From Streptacidiphilus rugosus AM-16 (GTDB lineage: Bacteria > Actinomycetota > Actinomycetes > Streptomycetales > Streptomycetaceae), in assembly GCF_000744655.1 (NCBI RefSeq), contig NZ_JQMJ01000004.1:2356001-2420000 (forward strand): a DNA stretch of 64,000 nucleotides, read 5' to 3'. This document shows positions 17,520-25,674 of the stretch, piece by piece (positions within the stretch are counted from its first letter, which is position 1; every line of letters starts with the position of its first letter). The notes beneath the pieces are model-generated. The model was not told the DNA's origin. It searched no databases and saw only the letters and a program-made list of their open reading frames with translations. Position numbers and translations under genes: made by a program.

Positions 17520-18452
17520 TCAGGACGCGCGCCGGGGCGCGGCCTTCTTCGCGGGCGCGGCGGTCTTCTTGGCCGTCTTCTTGGCGGCGGTCTTCTTCGC
17601 GGGGGCCGCCTTGCGCGGCTTCGCGACGCGCGGCTCGGCCTCCGCCTCCTCGTGGGCGGCCTCCCCGCGCTGCGCCTTCGCGGCCGCGACGCTCGACTTC
17701 AGCGCCGCCATCAGGTCGATCACCTCCGCGCCGCCCTCGGCGACCGGCACCGGGGCCGGGGCGGCGCCCTCCGCCTTGGCCTGGATCAGCGCCTCGAGCG
17801 CGACGGCGTAGTTGTCCCGCTCCTCGTCCAGGTCGAAGCCCTCGGTGAGGGTCTCCATCAGCGAGCGGGCCATCGCCAGCTCCTGCGGACGCAGTTCGGG
17901 CGCCTCGTCCGGAGCCAGCCCCTCCGAGGAGCGGATCTCGTCCGGCCAGCGCATCGTCTGGAGCACCAGCAGGTCGTCCTGGACGCGCAGCACCGCGAGC
18001 GACTCGCGCGAGCGCATGGTGATCTTGGTGACGGCGACCTGACCCGACTCCCGCAGCGCCTCGCGCAGCAGCGCGTAGGGCTTGGCGGGGGCCTTGTCGC
18101 CCAGGCCGACGTAGTAGGGGCTGTCCCAGCGCAGCGGGTCGATCCGGTCGGCGGGGAGGAAGGCCACCACGTCGATGATCTTCTTGCTCGGCACCGGCAG
18201 CGTGGCCAGGTCCTCGTCGGTGAGGACCACGACCCGGCCGTCGCCCGACTCCCAGCCCTTGGCGATCTCGCCGTACTCGACCTCGCGGTTCTCCGCCTCG
18301 CAGTACCGCTTCATCCGAATGCGTGAACCGTCCTCCCGGTGGACCTGGTGGAGGACGGGACCGGAGTGGGCGTCGGTGGCCGGGTACAGCTTGACCGGCA
18401 CGGCGACCAGACCGAACGTGATGCTGCCCGTCCAGACGCTGCGAGGAGGCAT
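17520..18452 (-). CDS. ku: Ku DNA end-binding protein
   Basis: A 310-residue bacterial Ku homodimer subunit that rings broken DNA ends and recruits LigD. It starts MPPRSVWTGSITFGLVAVPVKLY, diagnostic of bacterial Ku, and contains SGKKIIDVVAFLP-like and YYVGLGDKAPAKPYALL segments. The C-terminal 50 residues are a Lys/Ala repeat tail (KKTAAKKTAKKTAAPAKKAAP) that binds DNA, as in streptomycete Ku proteins. The ATG at 18452 follows AAAGG; an upstream ATG at 18479 would leave almost no room for the divergent gene's promoter. It is divergent from the LigD polymerase gene. Confidence 0.95.
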   Translation of the reverse strand: MPPRSVWTGSITFGLVAVPVKLYPATDAHSGPVLHQVHREDGSRIRMKRYCEAENREVEYGEIAKGWESGDGRVVVLTDEDLATLPVPSKKIIDVVAFLPADRIDPLRWDSPYYVGLGDKAPAKPYALLREALRESGQVAVTKITMRSRESLAVLRVQDDLLVLQTMRWPDEIRSSEGLAPDEAPELRPQELAMARSLMETLTEGFDLDEERDNYAVALEALIQAKAEGAAPAPVPVAEGGAEVIDLMAALKSSVAAAKAQRGEAAHEEAEAEPRVAKPRKAAPAKKTAAKKTAKKTAAPAKKAAPRRAS

Positions 18453-18484
18453 GACCTGAACCTTTCGCGGGGTATTCACACGTT

Positions 18485-19384
18485 ATGCCCGGAAAAGTAC
18501 CCGTGCAGGTCGACGGGCGCGCGCTCACTCTGACCCATCTGGACAAGGTGCTCTGGCCCGCGTGGTCCAAGGCCGAGATGATCGACTACTACGCCCGCGT
18601 GGCCGACGCGATGGTGCCGCACCTGCGCGACCGACCCGCCTCCTTCCTGCGCGGCCCCGAGGGGATGAGCGGCCCGCTCTTCGTGGCCAAGAACCCGCCG
18701 CCGCGCACGCCAGGCTGGATGCGGATCGAGGAGATCGCGGCGAAGGAGGGCCCGCGCCCGCACCTGGTCCTCGACGACACCCCGAGCCTGATCGCGGCCG
18801 CGAACCTCTACTGCCTGGAGATCCACGTCCCGCAGTGGACCGTCACCGGCGGCCGCGACGGGCACGACCGCTTGGTCGTCGACCTCGACCCCGGCGAGGG
18901 CACCGGTCTGGTCGAGTGCTGCGCGGTCGCGCTGCTGGTCCGCGAGGCGCTGGCCGCCGACGGCCTGCCCTGCTGGGCGGTCACCTCCGGCAGCAAGGGC
19001 CTGCACCTGTACGCCCCGCTGCGGCCCACTCCCGAGGCGGCTGTCGTCGCCTACGCCAAGGCGCTCGCGGAGCGGCTGGCGGCCGCGCATCCGCAGGTGC
19101 TCGTGGCCCGGATGACCAGGTCGCTGCGCGCGGGCCGGGTCTTTCTCGACTGGTCGCAGAACTCCACCTCCAAGACCACCTCCGCCCCCTACACCCTGCG
19201 CGCCACCCGGACCGACGTGCCCGGCGTCTCCGCGCCGCTGACCTGGGCGGAGGTCGAGTCCTGCGGCTCCCCCGCCGACCTCGCGCTGACCCCGCCCGAG
19301 GTCGCCGCGCGCGTCGCGGCCGACGGCGACCACGCGGCCGGGCTGTGCGACCCGGCCGAGGCCAGGGAGCTGCCGGGGCGCTGA
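18485..19384 (+). CDS. LigD polymerase (primase-like) domain protein
   Basis: A 299-residue archaeo-eukaryotic-primase-like polymerase that adds nucleotides or ribonucleotides at broken ends. The metal-binding pair lies in LVVDLDPG, followed by the SGSKGLHLY histidine loop and RAGRVFLDWSQN, all hallmarks of the LigD polymerase module. The N-terminus THLDKVLWPAWSKAEMIDYY is also typical. It is separate from the ligase, and divergent from Ku with only about 30 nt between the starts, so the promoters overlap or the mRNAs are leaderless. Confidence 0.93.
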   Translation: MPGKVPVQVDGRALTLTHLDKVLWPAWSKAEMIDYYARVADAMVPHLRDRPASFLRGPEGMSGPLFVAKNPPPRTPGWMRIEEIAAKEGPRPHLVLDDTPSLIAAANLYCLEIHVPQWTVTGGRDGHDRLVVDLDPGEGTGLVECCAVALLVREALAADGLPCWAVTSGSKGLHLYAPLRPTPEAAVVAYAKALAERLAAAHPQVLVARMTRSLRAGRVFLDWSQNSTSKTTSAPYTLRATRTDVPGVSAPLTWAEVESCGSPADLALTPPEVAARVAADGDHAAGLCDPAEARELPGR

Positions 19385-19434
19385 CCGCGGTGACCTCTGG
19401 CGCCCGGGGCCCTGGGTGCACCAGGCTGTCCGCC

Positions 19435-20031
19435 ATGGATCTTTACCGGCAGTTCGCACTGCCCCAGGGACTCGGCGGCCGGGCGATCGGCGCGCTGATG
19501 GCCGTGATGAACGCCGCGCAGATCAGGGAGACGGTCCGTGCGGTCGCGCCGCAGGCCGGGGAGCACGTCCTGGAGATCGGCTTCGGCCCCGGCGTCGGCC
19601 TGGTCGCCCTCGCGAACGCGGCGCCGGGGGTGCGGGTGGCCGGCGCGGACCCCTCCGCCGAGATGGTCGCGGCCGCCGGGCGCCGCACCCGGCGCCTCGG
19701 CGACCGGGTCGGGCTGCACGAGGGCACGGCGGCGGCGCTCCCCTGGGAGGACGCGACCTTCGACGCGGTCTGCGCCACCAACAGCGTGCAGCTGTGGCAG
19801 CCGCGCGGCGCCTCCCTGGCCGAGGTGCTGCGCGTGCTGAAGCCCGGCGGGCGCCTGGTGCTGAGCGTGCTCGAACGTGCCGTCCTCCCCGACGGCGGCA
19901 GCGCCGGGCCCCACTTCGACGACGAGCTCCGCCCCGATCTGGCCCAGGCGGGCTTCGGCGACGCACGGCTGGAGTGGCGGGAGTCGAAGCTCGGCCGGGC
20001 GCTGCTGGTCACGGCGACCCGTCCGGCCTGA
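19435..20031 (+). CDS. Class I SAM-dependent methyltransferase
   Basis: A 198-residue methyltransferase of the UbiE/Methyltransf_11 type. SAM-binding motif I is VLEIGFGPGVGLV (about 45-57), motif II is VAGADPSAEM, and ATFDAVCATNSVQLW with LKPGGRLVLSV are the later motifs. The N-terminal 25 residues may cap the substrate site. The substrate is unknown. It lies between the end-joining genes and the cyclitol cluster on the same strand, 140 nt before the next gene. Whether it belongs to either group cannot be told. Confidence 0.85.
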   Translation: MDLYRQFALPQGLGGRAIGALMAVMNAAQIRETVRAVAPQAGEHVLEIGFGPGVGLVALANAAPGVRVAGADPSAEMVAAAGRRTRRLGDRVGLHEGTAAALPWEDATFDAVCATNSVQLWQPRGASLAEVLRVLKPGGRLVLSVLERAVLPDGGSAGPHFDDELRPDLAQAGFGDARLEWRESKLGRALLVTATRPA

Positions 20032-20173
20032 GCACCTGACCACCTGAGTGCCCGGGCGGCTAGGGCCTGGGCCCGGCGACGCGGTCGGGTCGGGCGGCTC
20101 ATGAGACCGGGATGCCGGAACCCGGAGCGTGGCAGGCGGAAGTGATGCCTGCCCATGTCCGGGGGTGTACCCC

Positions 20174-21190
20174 ATGTCCGATGTCACCGTACCGGCTCGA
20201 ACGGCCGGAGAGGCCGGATCCGGCGACCCGGTCGAGCCCGCCGTGCTCGACCGGGCGGTGCAGGTCGGGGCGTTCCGCTATCCGGTGCTCGTCCGCGTCG
20301 GGACGGCGGCGTCCGGCGCGCTGACGGAGCACGTCAGGGGCCTGGCCGCGGACAGGCGGTGCGCGCTGGTCGCGGGGCCGGGGGTGTCGGCGCGTCAGCT
20401 GGGCGAGGTGACGGCGGCTTTGGAGCCGCTCGCGCCCGGCGGACCGGCGGGCGGGGTGCTCGTCGCCGTCGGCGGCCGGGCGACCCTGCGACGGGCCCTG
20501 GCCACCGCCGGAACGGCTCCGGTGGTCCTGGTGCCGACGACGCTCGGGGCCATGTGCGGCGCGTCGGTCCTGGTGCGGGGTGACGCGGCGACCGGACGAC
20601 CGCGCGCGCCCGCGCTGGTCTGGTGTCGGCCCGACCTGCTGGACGGTCCGCAGCACGGCGGGCTGTTCCCGGTGCTGCGCGACGTCCTGGCGATCTGCCC
20701 GTACTTCTACGACTCGGTGGCCGCCCGGCTGCGCCCCGACGGGCGCTACGACCCCGCCACCCTCGCCGCCTTCGTGGCGCTCTGCGTCGAGGCGCAGAGC
20801 GGGGTGCTCGGGTACGACCCGCTGGGGCGGGGACCCGGCGCGGTGCTGCGTTACGGCGCAGGCCGGGCTGCGGGCCTGCTGCTCGCCGCCCGGGTGGCGC
20901 GGCGCCTGGGACTGCTCGGCGAGGCGGACGCGGACGCCCACAGGCGTCTGGTCGCCGCGGCCGGGCTGTCCACCGCCGAGCAGGTGTGGCCGGACCGGGC
21001 CGGGACCTTGGTGCTGCTGGAGGCGCTGGGCCGGCCGCACGTCTGCGCCGGGTCCCTGCTGACCCCGGTCGGCCCGTTCGGGTCCGGCCCCGGGACCGGA
21101 ACGGGACCGGCCCACGACACCGCTCCCGTGCCCCTGGGACACCAGGACGCCGACCGTGGGAGGCACGAGACCGCAGCAGCGGCCCGCTGA
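20174..21190 (+). CDS. Degenerate sugar-phosphate-cyclase-fold protein, probably inactive
   Basis: A 338-residue protein that aligns by eye with the dehydroquinate-synthase superfamily. VLVAVGGRATLRRALATAG corresponds to the NAD loop, PVVLVPTTLGAMCGASVLV to the PTTL...DAxVGxKTGVN stretch, and WCRPDLLDGPQHGGLFPVLRDVLAI to the region holding the metal-binding Glu. All three metal ligands of the active family are missing: the Glu is Pro, the first His segment reads LRYGAGRAAGLL where active enzymes have YGHxF, and the LLHGEAV block is absent. It lies directly upstream of the intact cyclase gene with a 24-nt gap. It may be a pseudoenzyme partner or scaffold. The start is ATG; the ribosome site is weak. 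Confidence 0.7.
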   Translation: MSDVTVPARTAGEAGSGDPVEPAVLDRAVQVGAFRYPVLVRVGTAASGALTEHVRGLAADRRCALVAGPGVSARQLGEVTAALEPLAPGGPAGGVLVAVGGRATLRRALATAGTAPVVLVPTTLGAMCGASVLVRGDAATGRPRAPALVWCRPDLLDGPQHGGLFPVLRDVLAICPYFYDSVAARLRPDGRYDPATLAAFVALCVEAQSGVLGYDPLGRGPGAVLRYGAGRAAGLLLAARVARRLGLLGEADADAHRRLVAAAGLSTAEQVWPDRAGTLVLLEALGRPHVCAGSLLTPVGPFGSGPGTGTGPAHDTAPVPLGHQDADRGRHETAAAAR

Positions 21191-21214
21191 CCCGTCGACG
21201 ACAGGGAGCTCTTC

Positions 21215-22435
21215 GTGTCCCCCCAGCACCGGATACCTCCGCAGCCCGACACCCACCGGCCCGGCCTCTTCACCACCGGCGCACCGGTCACCTCCTGGAC
21301 GGTGAGCACCGCTCTCCCGGTCCGCTACGACGTACGCTTCGTCCCCGACGTCCTCTCCCCCGACAATCCGGCGCTGGCGGAGGCGGGCGCCCGCCGCGCC
21401 GACGGCGGCCGACGCCGACGGCTGCTCGTGGTCGAGGCCACCGTGCACGACCTCTACGGACAGCGCATCCACGCCTACTGCGCCGCGCAGGGCCTCGACT
21501 ACCGGCTGCACGTCCTGCCCGCTCACGAGCGGGTCAAGACGATGGACCCGGTCTTCGAGGTCGCCGGGCAGATGGACCGCTTCGGCCTCTCCCGGCGCGG
21601 CGAACCCGTCCTCGCGATCGGCGGTGGCGTGCTCACCGACGTGGTCGGCCTGGCCTGCAGCCTCTACCGCCGCAGCACCCCCTTCGTCCGGGTGCCCACC
21701 ACCTTGATCGGGCTGGTGGACGCGGGCGTCGGGGCGAAGACGGGCGTCAACTTCGGCCGCCACAAGAACCGGCTCGGCACCTACCATCCGGCCGCCGAGA
21801 CCCTGCTCGACCCCTCGTTCCTGGCCACCCTGGACACCCGGCACATCGGCAACGGACTGGCCGAGATCCTCAAGATCGGCCTGATCAAGGACCGCGGCCT
21901 GTTCGAACTGCTGGACCAGGTCGGCGAGCGCCTGCTCACCACCCGGTTCCAGCACCCGGCCGCCGCCGAGGTCCTGGCGCGTTCCGTGCAGGGCATGCTC
22001 GAGGAGCTCCAGCCGAACCTCTGGGAGCACACCCTGGAGCGGTCCATGGACTACGGCCACTCCTTCAGCCCGACGCTGGAGATGCGGGCCCTGCCGGAGC
22101 TGCTGCACGGCGAGGCGGTCTGCGTCGACATGGCCCTCACCACGCTGCTCGCGCGGCGTCGCGGCCTGCTCGACGCCGACCAGGCGGCGCGCGTGCTCGC
22201 GGTCATGCGACGGCTGGGGCTCCCGGTCTGGCACCGGCTCCTCGAACCGGACCTGCTGCGCGACGCGCTGACGGACACCGTCCGCCACCGCGACGGCCGC
22301 CAACGGCTGCCGCTGCCCGCGGGCATCGGCGCGGGCGTGTTCGTCGACGACCTCACGCCACGCGAGCTGGCGCAGGCCTCGCGCGAGCTGCGCGCGGCCG
22401 CAGGAGTTCTGACGCCCGCCCAGCAGGCCGCCTGA
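21215..22435 (+). CDS. 2-epi-5-epi-valiolone synthase-like sugar phosphate cyclase
   Basis: A 406-residue cyclase of the EEVS group (ValA, AcbC, CetA relatives), which converts sedoheptulose 7-phosphate into a C7 cyclitol using NAD and a divalent metal. The NAD motif is GGGVLTDVVGLACSLYRR. VPTTLIGLVDAGVGAKTGVN and FGRHKNRLGTYHP are nearly family consensus. The three metal ligands are intact: Glu217 (GLAEILKIG), His282 (DYGHSFSP) and His298 (LLHGEAV). MDYGHSFSPTLEM distinguishes EEVS from dehydroquinate synthase; EVS and desmethyl-4-deoxygadusol synthase are the alternatives. GTG start with AGGGAG upstream. First enzyme of the cluster's presumed pathway. Confidence 0.88.
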   Translation: MSPQHRIPPQPDTHRPGLFTTGAPVTSWTVSTALPVRYDVRFVPDVLSPDNPALAEAGARRADGGRRRRLLVVEATVHDLYGQRIHAYCAAQGLDYRLHVLPAHERVKTMDPVFEVAGQMDRFGLSRRGEPVLAIGGGVLTDVVGLACSLYRRSTPFVRVPTTLIGLVDAGVGAKTGVNFGRHKNRLGTYHPAAETLLDPSFLATLDTRHIGNGLAEILKIGLIKDRGLFELLDQVGERLLTTRFQHPAAAEVLARSVQGMLEELQPNLWEHTLERSMDYGHSFSPTLEMRALPELLHGEAVCVDMALTTLLARRRGLLDADQAARVLAVMRRLGLPVWHRLLEPDLLRDALTDTVRHRDGRQRLPLPAGIGAGVFVDDLTPRELAQASRELRAAAGVLTPAQQAA

Positions 22436-22456
22436 GCGGCGCGGAAGGGGACCGTC

Positions 22457-23182
22457 ATGAACCCAGGACTCATCGTGGCGTCCACCGCGGCACCCGCCGA
22501 CGTCCACGGCGTCCACGGCGCCGCAGGGCTGACGCACTGGACCTGCCTCGCCCGCCGGACCGGGCTCGACGGTGACTGGGAGGCCGTCGAGTGGGCCTGC
22601 CTGCCGCCCGGCGGCGTCAGTGGGGAGCACCTGCACACCCGAACCGAGGAGGTCTACCTCCTCCTCTCCGGCCGGGGCGAGATCAGCCTCGACGGCCGGG
22701 CCCGGCCCGTCGCCGCCGGCGACCTGGTGCTGACCGGCCTCGGGACCCGCCACGGCCTGCGCAACACCGGAACCGAACCCCTGGAATGGCTGGTGATCGA
22801 GATGACCGCCGTACCGACCCGGACCCCGCACACCGACCCGATCGGCAGCGCCGTCGTCGAAGACCTGCGCCGCAACGGTCCGCTCGACCCGCGGAAGGTC
22901 CTGACCGGGCCGCTGCGCCGCATCGAGGTGGCCCGGCTGGGGGCGGGCCACCACTCCGAGCTGGTCGCGGACGGCGTCGAGCACACGGTCTTCGTGACCG
23001 AGGGCGACGGCCTGGCCGTGGCGGAGGCGGCCCGGGTCCCGCTGGCGCCGGGGACGGCGCTGACGCTGCCGCTCGGGAGCGACGCCTGCCTGGTCGCGGG
23101 ACGGGACGGGCTGGAGTACGTCCACGCCGTGCTGGCGGTGCCCGCCGTGGTGCCGTCCCAGGAGCGAGGAGCGCAACCGTGA
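22457..23182 (+). CDS. Bicupin domain protein
   Basis: A 241-residue protein with two cupin barrels. The first has a full metal-binding cupin motif around GGVSGEHLHTRTEEVYLLLSG (His, His, Glu) and the second motif GLGTRHGLRNTGTEPLEWLVIE. The second barrel (about 140-230) keeps HHSELVADGVEHTVFVTEG but is less well conserved. Cupins of this size include isomerases, epimerases and dioxygenases acting on sugars or small acids. It follows the cyclase by 21 nt and overlaps the next gene by four bases, so a role on the C7 cyclitol is plausible. Confidence 0.8.
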   Translation: MNPGLIVASTAAPADVHGVHGAAGLTHWTCLARRTGLDGDWEAVEWACLPPGGVSGEHLHTRTEEVYLLLSGRGEISLDGRARPVAAGDLVLTGLGTRHGLRNTGTEPLEWLVIEMTAVPTRTPHTDPIGSAVVEDLRRNGPLDPRKVLTGPLRRIEVARLGAGHHSELVADGVEHTVFVTEGDGLAVAEAARVPLAPGTALTLPLGSDACLVAGRDGLEYVHAVLAVPAVVPSQERGAQP

Positions 23183-23577
23183 TCGTCACGACCACCGCCG
23201 GGCCCACGACCCTGGTGGGCCCCGGCCGACAGCGCATCCGCATCCGCTGCCTGGCCCGCCGGGGCATGCTGCACAGCGAGACCGAGGCCGTCGACCACGT
23301 CCGCCTCGGTCCCGGAGCCGCGTTCGACCTGTCCGGCCGCGAGGGAACCGAGGCCGCCTGGTACGTGCTGCGCGGCCCGGTCACCCTCGCACTCGGCGAA
23401 CCGGCGGCAGGGCGACAGGCCCTGGACCGGGGGGACCTGGTCCTCGCGCCCCACGGGGAGCGGGTGCGGCTCCTGGCCGGCCCGCTCGGGGCCGAGCTGC
23501 TGTGCCTGTCCGTCACCCCTCGTGCGGTGAGCGAGCAACTCCCGCCGCGCCGACCCGATCTGGGAGTCCCGTCATGA
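23179..23577 (+). CDS. Single-domain cupin protein
   Basis: A 132-residue cupin-fold protein. The barrel is suggested by VDHVRLGPGAAFDLSGREGTEAAWYVLRGPVTL and LDRGDLVLAPHGERVRLLAGPLGAELL, but the usual metal-binding His-x-His is absent from the first motif. It may therefore bind a ligand without catalysis. GTG start overlapping the bicupin stop (GTGA), and its own stop overlaps the VOC start (ATGA). Three or four proteins are therefore translationally chained, which suggests they are needed in fixed ratio. Confidence 0.7.
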   Translation: MIVTTTAGPTTLVGPGRQRIRIRCLARRGMLHSETEAVDHVRLGPGAAFDLSGREGTEAAWYVLRGPVTLALGEPAAGRQALDRGDLVLAPHGERVRLLAGPLGAELLCLSVTPRAVSEQLPPRRPDLGVPS

Positions 23578-24077
23578 ACGAGCCGATCACCGCCGTCCAT
23601 CATGTCGCCTACACGGTGCCCGACCTGGACCAGGCGATCGCCTTCTTCGGCGACGCCCTGGGGGCCGAACTCCGCTACCGGGTCGGCCCGCTGAGTGATC
23701 CTGGGGACTGGATGTCCCGCCGACTGGGCGTGCACCCGCGCGCGGTCGTGCGGATCGCGATGCTGCGGCTGGGACCGGCGCTGCAGTTGGAGCTCTTCGA
23801 GTACGAGGTTCCGGGGCAGCGCAGGGTCCTGCCGGTCAACAGCGACCTGGGCGGGCACCATCTCGCCTTCCGCACCGACGACATCGACGCGGCCGTGAAG
23901 CGGCTGGCCGAGCGGCCCGGCGTGCGGATCCTCGGCGAGGTCGACACCGTCGGCGAGGGCCCCATCGAGGGCACCCGCTGGGTCTACCTCACCGCCCCCT
24001 GGGGCATGCAGCTCGAGTTGGTCGAGCCGCCGCCCGACCCGGTCCGGCCGGTCGATCCGGACGGAGCGGGACGGTGA
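23574..24077 (+). CDS. VOC-family protein, candidate cyclitol epimerase
   Basis: A 167-residue vicinal-oxygen-chelate protein with two beta-alpha-beta-beta-beta modules. Candidate metal ligands are His10 (HHVAYTVPDLDQAIAFF), Glu73 (LQLELFEYE), His96 (GGHHLAFRTDDIDAA) and Glu148 (GMQLELVE), the methylmalonyl-CoA-epimerase-like arrangement. In the validamycin and cetoniacytone pathways, ValD and CetB are VOC epimerases of 2-epi-5-epi-valiolone. Position beside an EEVS gene makes the same role the best guess. Glyoxalase or dioxygenase activity cannot be excluded. It overlaps the GMC gene by four bases. Confidence 0.8.
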   Translation: MNEPITAVHHVAYTVPDLDQAIAFFGDALGAELRYRVGPLSDPGDWMSRRLGVHPRAVVRIAMLRLGPALQLELFEYEVPGQRRVLPVNSDLGGHHLAFRTDDIDAAVKRLAERPGVRILGEVDTVGEGPIEGTRWVYLTAPWGMQLELVEPPPDPVRPVDPDGAGR

Positions 24078-25642
24078 ACGCCGGGATCTGGGCCCCCGGC
24101 AGCCCGCCGGTGGTCGCGGCGGATCTGGAGCGGTACGAGGCCGACATCGTCATCATCGGCTCGGGCGCGGGCGGCGCCACCACCGCCTGGGCCCTGGCCG
24201 GACGCGGCGCGCGGGTCCTGGTCCTGGAGCGCGGCGGCTTCCTGCCGCGCGAGCCGGAGAACTGGTCGCCGCGGGCGGTCTTCGGCGAACAGCGCTACCA
24301 CAACGCCGAACCCTGGCGGACGGCGGACGGACGGCGCTTCACCTCGGCCGCGCACTACTACGTCGGCGGCACCACCAAGGTCTACGGGGCGAGCCTGCCC
24401 CGGATGCGGGTGGACGACTTCGAGGCGGTCGAGCATCCCGAAGGGACCTCCCCGGCCTGGCCGTTCGGCTACCGGGAGCTGGAACCCTTCTACGCCGAGG
24501 CGGAGCGCCTGTTCCGGGTGCACGGCGCGCAGGACGAGGGCGCAGGTGATCCGACGGGGCCGCCGCGCTCGGGCGCGTTCCCGCACCCGCCCGTGCCGCA
24601 CGAGCCCTACGTCGCCGAACTCGAACGGCGACTGCGTGCCCAGGGCCTGCACCCCTTCCCGCTGGAGCTCGGCGTCGACCTCGGGCCGGACCGGCCCTGT
24701 CTGCGCTGCGGCACCTGCGACGCCTTTCCCTGCCGGGTCGGCGCGAAGAACGACGCCGAGACGCGCGCCCTGCGGCCGGCCCTGCGCCGCGGCGGCGTCC
24801 GGCTGCTCACGGACACCTACGTCACCCGTCTGGAGACCGACGCCGGCGGGCGTCGGGTGACCCGCGCGCACGCGCTGCGCGGCGGCCGTCAGGTCACGAT
24901 CGGCGCGGGACGCTTCGTGGTGAGCGCGGGTGCGGTCAACTCCGCGGCGCTGCTGCTGCGTTCCGCCGACACTGGGCGTGGTCACCCGGCCGGTCTGGCC
25001 AACGGGTCCGGTCTGGTCGGCCGGAACCTGATGCTGCACAACAACAGCGTGGTGTTGGCCGTCGATCCGCGCCGCAGGAACCCCGTCGTCTTCCAGAAGA
25101 CCCTGGCCGTCAACGACTTCTACCGCGCGGACCCGCACAGCGGACGTCCGCCGCTCGGCAACCTGCAGCTCATGGGCAAGGTCCAGGCGGAGATGCTGCC
25201 GACGGGGTACCCCTACCGGCTCCGCGCCGCCGTCGCCGCGCACAGCCTGGACTGGTGGGTGATGTCCGAGGACCTGCCGGACGCCCGCAACCGGGTGGCA
25301 CTGACCCCGGACGGCGGGATCGTGCTCGCGCGCACCCCCACCAACCTGCGCGCCCATCGCGACCTGCTGCGCGCCGCCCGCCGGATGCTGCGGCGGGCCG
25401 GCTACCCGCTGGTGCTCGCCCACCGGATGGGGCCGGACGCCACCGGCCACCAGTGCGGCACCGTCGTGGCCGGGCGCGACGGGGCGAGCTCGGTGCTCGA
25501 CCCGTACTGCCGCAGCCACCAGGTGCAGAACCTCCACGTCGTCGACGGCGGCTTCTTCCCCTCCTCCGCCGCCGTCAATCCGACCCTCACCATCGTCGCC
25601 CAGGCGCTGCGCGTCGCCCGCCACGGCGGGCTGCTGGACTGA
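24074..25642 (+). CDS. GMC-family FAD-dependent oxidoreductase
   Basis: A 522-residue flavoprotein. The FAD Rossmann motif DIVIIGSGAGGATTAWAL begins at about residue 24, HYYVGGTTKVYGASLPRMR is the GMC pattern after it, and the C-terminal VVDGGFFPSSAAVNPTLTI contains the final FAD-binding/catalytic region. A cysteine cluster CLRCGTCDAFPC at 209-220 is of the kind found in bacterial GMC dehydrogenases with an added metal or disulfide site. No signal peptide, so it acts inside the cell. It probably oxidises a ring hydroxyl to a ketone. GTG start coupled to the VOC gene. Confidence 0.88.
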   Translation: MNAGIWAPGSPPVVAADLERYEADIVIIGSGAGGATTAWALAGRGARVLVLERGGFLPREPENWSPRAVFGEQRYHNAEPWRTADGRRFTSAAHYYVGGTTKVYGASLPRMRVDDFEAVEHPEGTSPAWPFGYRELEPFYAEAERLFRVHGAQDEGAGDPTGPPRSGAFPHPPVPHEPYVAELERRLRAQGLHPFPLELGVDLGPDRPCLRCGTCDAFPCRVGAKNDAETRALRPALRRGGVRLLTDTYVTRLETDAGGRRVTRAHALRGGRQVTIGAGRFVVSAGAVNSAALLLRSADTGRGHPAGLANGSGLVGRNLMLHNNSVVLAVDPRRRNPVVFQKTLAVNDFYRADPHSGRPPLGNLQLMGKVQAEMLPTGYPYRLRAAVAAHSLDWWVMSEDLPDARNRVALTPDGGIVLARTPTNLRAHRDLLRAARRMLRRAGYPLVLAHRMGPDATGHQCGTVVAGRDGASSVLDPYCRSHQVQNLHVVDGGFFPSSAAVNPTLTIVAQALRVARHGGLLD

Positions 25643-25674
25643 CGGACCGCCACGCACCCCCCTCCGGAGCAACC

